Shown piece by piece: positions 15,686 through 17,167 of a stretch of 17,167 nucleotides of DNA. Positions within the stretch are counted from its first letter, which is position 1; every line of letters begins with the position of its first letter. The notes beneath the pieces were generated by a model. That model ran no database searches. It saw only the letters and a program-made list of their open reading frames with translations, and was not told the DNA's origin. Source of the stretch: Flavobacteriaceae bacterium. GTDB taxonomy: Bacteria; Bacteroidota; Bacteroidia; Flavobacteriales; Flavobacteriaceae. Location of the stretch: the NCBI GenBank assembly GCA_019752245.1, contig JAIEMH010000182.1:1-17167 (forward strand), in the 5' to 3' direction. The translations under genes and the position numbers were made by a program.

Positions 15686-15699
15686 TGTTTATGAGATAT

Positions 15700-16575
15700 T
15701 TATTTCTTTAGGTTGTTTAAATTTTTAACGTAATAAAATGGATTTAAAAATAATTTCCACTTACTAATAGTTACAATTGGTGCGCCTCCAGCCGTATTCA
15801 ATCTACTAATTCCTGCTTGAGCCAATCTTAACGCAATTTTATACAAAGTAAATGGATTTTTTATTCCCATCTTTATAAAATTAGAATATATTTTCGTTTC
15901 AAGCCCAACATACTGCGCTGTTTTTTTAGAAAGCCTATTGGGGTCATCATCTTCTCTATAAAGTGCCAAGGGTTCTTTAACATAAAAAACTTTATGCCTG
16001 TAAAACATACGTTGATAAAAATCAACATCTTCACCAACCAAAATAGTTTCATCAAATGTAATGTCGCTAAAAACTTCCCTTCTAAACAAAGGAGTAGGTG
16101 ACTTTATTACCCAAACTCCCAAGGCATTCCAAAAAACATTACCAGTTCGTTTATGCTCTTTTAACGCGCTTGCGCCTATTATTTCGCCAGTAGGCACATC
16201 GTTTGCATCTATAATCATGGCTGACGAATGCACACAGTCAATGTTCAATTTGGTAGTCAAAAGGGCAACTTGCAGCGCTATTTTATTGGGTAAAAACAAA
16301 TCGTCATCATCTAAAAAAGCAATAAAAGCGCCTTTTGAAACAGAAACACCATAATTTCTAGAAGAAGATAGTCCGCCATTTTTTTTAAAATGATACGTAC
16401 ATTGCGGGTATTTCGAACAAATTGCTGCAGCATAGTCAATCGTAGAACCATCATCAACCACTATAATTTCAATATTCTTATAAGTTTGTTGTACCACCGA
16501 TTGTATCGCAGATTCCAAATAGGTTGCTCTGTTATAGGTAGTAATAACAACACTAACTAAGGCATTATTTTCCAT
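15700..16575 (-). CDS. GT2-family glycosyltransferase
   Basis: This 291-residue GT-A protein has the standard GT2 order: VSVVITTYNRATYLESAI (7-24), VVDDGS (39-44) with the nucleotide-binding Asp pair, GGLSSSRNYGV (67-77), then FLDDDD (87-92) containing the DXD-type metal site. SPTPLFRREVFSDITFDE (159-176) and GEDVDFYQRM (181-190) follow, the latter carrying the ED that usually acts as the catalytic base. It is an inverting enzyme that probably adds a hexose or amino sugar to the polysaccharide. The ATG at 16575 overlaps the end of the previous glycosyltransferase by 11 bases, and 14 bases separate its stop from the epimerase start. The short hydrophobic stretches near the end are not clear membrane segments. 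Confidence 0.93.
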   Translation of the reverse strand: MENNALVSVVITTYNRATYLESAIQSVVQQTYKNIEIIVVDDGSTIDYAAAICSKYPQCTYHFKKNGGLSSSRNYGVSVSKGAFIAFLDDDDLFLPNKIALQVALLTTKLNIDCVHSSAMIIDANDVPTGEIIGASALKEHKRTGNVFWNALGVWVIKSPTPLFRREVFSDITFDETILVGEDVDFYQRMFYRHKVFYVKEPLALYREDDDPNRLSKKTAQYVGLETKIYSNFIKMGIKNPFTLYKIALRLAQAGISRLNTAGGAPIVTISKWKLFLNPFYYVKNLNNLKK

Positions 16576-17167
16576 GAAAAAGCTTTTTGATTACCAAAGG
16601 AACTAACGCTTGAAAATAAAGTTTTTTCAAACGTTTATTAGCTGCAAATACCGCTACATTAAACACTTCTTTTTTGTTTTTCCAAAGATAATTATTAAAA
16701 TAATACGTCAAAAAACTCGAATACTTATCGGGAAAATTATAATAGTCTAAGTAATAAACCAACTCTTTATAAGTCCCAATCAGCTCCTTTCCAGATGAAA
16801 TTTTAGTCGTAGTAGACGCTTCATGCCGTCTAAAATAATTAAGCTTTTGATTTAAAAAAACAAAAGACGAACCTTGAACTAAAAAAGTCCACAAAAAGAG
16901 ATCCGAACACTGACGGTGTATAAAAAGCTCATGCGGAATTTCGCGCTTTGGTTTTCTAAACACAACCGAACTGCCATTAGTTATATATGTAGTAAACGGC
17001 ATTTTGTCTAGAAAAACAGAGCCACTAAAAACATCATATTCACCTTCTTTCACACCCAAATCTTTGGTACGCCTATCGGTATTTAAAAGAAAATGCTTTT
17101 GGGCATCGACATAATTACTTGCACAAAAAACCAAAGAACACTCTTTATGGCGATCTAAAACTTCAAT
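16565..17167 (-). CDS. GT2-type glycosyltransferase, C-terminal part (cut by window edge)
   Basis: The reading frame is open from the right edge to the stop at 16565 (200 residues), so the N-terminal GT-A part and the true start lie outside the window. A TTG at 17134 is only an internal codon: the frame stays open upstream of it to the edge. The visible part has FTTYITNGSSVVFRKPK (about 63-79) in the region where GT2 enzymes often read (N/T)-x-x-(V/I)-x-R. After it come SDLFLWTFLVQ and LNYFRRHEAS, the latter close to the common end motif LxYYRxHxxN of GT2 members. The C-terminus is basic (VIKKLFHGK). It overlaps the next GT2 gene by 11 bases. Family assignment comes from the C-terminal marks only, so confidence is moderate. 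Confidence 0.72.
   Translation of the reverse strand: MEVLDRHKECSLVFCASNYVDAQKHFLLNTDRRTKDLGVKEGEYDVFSGSVFLDKMPFTTYITNGSSVVFRKPKREIPHELFIHRQCSDLFLWTFLVQGSSFVFLNQKLNYFRRHEASTTTKISSGKELIGTYKELVYYLDYYNFPDKYSSFLTYYFNNYLWKNKKEVFNVAVFAANKRLKKLYFQALVPLVIKKLFHGK

Noticed and set aside
16061..16354. Plus-strand open frame of 97 codons
   Set aside because: It lies wholly opposite the well-supported GT2 gene 15700-16575 and has no recognisable domain. Other plus-strand frames (for example 306-611, 10054-10329, 11499-11738) are rejected for the same reason.
17132..17134. TTG at 17134 as the start of the right-hand GT2 gene
   Set aside because: The frame continues open to the right window edge (IEVLDRHKECS upstream), and a GT2 protein of under 200 residues would lack its GT-A catalytic half.
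1..17167. Mobile elements, CRISPR, tRNA or rRNA
   Set aside because: I saw no transposase, terminal inverted repeats, spaced direct repeats or RNA gene sequence. Coding density and AT-rich codon use look even across the window.

Overview
The window is AT-rich with low-GC codon use, and coding genes fill almost all of it. Every supportable gene lies on the minus strand, so transcription runs from the high coordinates to the low ones. Start codons mostly lack Shine-Dalgarno sequences and are preceded by A/T-rich DNA. These features, with the gene families present, suggest the phylum Bacteroidota, probably a Flavobacterium-like flavobacterium. This placement is an inference from style and protein character, not from a marker gene. 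No rRNA, tRNA, insertion sequence, CRISPR array or phage gene was seen. No gap between genes exceeds 114 bases.

The whole window is one surface-polysaccharide (O-antigen, LOS or capsule) biosynthesis cluster, and both ends are cut by the window edge. In transcription order it begins with the C-terminal part of a GT2-type glycosyltransferase (16565 to the edge), a complete GT2 glycosyltransferase (15700-16575), an extended-SDR nucleotide-sugar epimerase/decarboxylase-like enzyme (14747-15685) and a GT-A glycosyltransferase (13774-14763). Next comes a nonulosonic (sialic) acid block: a CatB-like hexapeptide acetyltransferase (13125-13769), CMP-sialate synthetase neuA (12464-13132), sialic acid synthase neuB (11408-12451), a TylF-like methyltransferase (10746-11408) and the UDP-GlcNAc 2-epimerase neuC (9623-10746). 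neuC is broken by a single-base frameshift near 10012.

After the longest intergenic gap (114 bases) come a multi-pass GT-C-like membrane protein (8300-9508), a polysaccharide-deacetylase-like protein with a TTG start (6686-8284), a FemAB-like GNAT protein (5607-6689), two class I SAM methyltransferases (4754-5560 and 4009-4749), a GT-B-fold predicted transferase (2586-3995), two GT4 glycosyltransferases (1453-2601 and 317-1435), and the first 106 codons of a third GT4 gene (1-320).

Neighbouring genes overlap by 1 to 17 bases or lie 4 to 46 bases apart, apart from the 114-base gap, so they are probably one long operon or two. Together they look able to make and activate a sialic acid (UDP-GlcNAc to ManNAc to Neu5Ac to CMP-Neu5Ac) and to build a decorated glycan by O-acetylation, O- or N-methylation, deacetylation and possibly FemAB-type acylation. 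The points most worth checking are the neuC frameshift, the methyltransferase translationally coupled between neuB and neuC, the lack of a recognisable sialyltransferase, and the in-frame, ATG-less junction between the GT-C-like and deacetylase-like genes.
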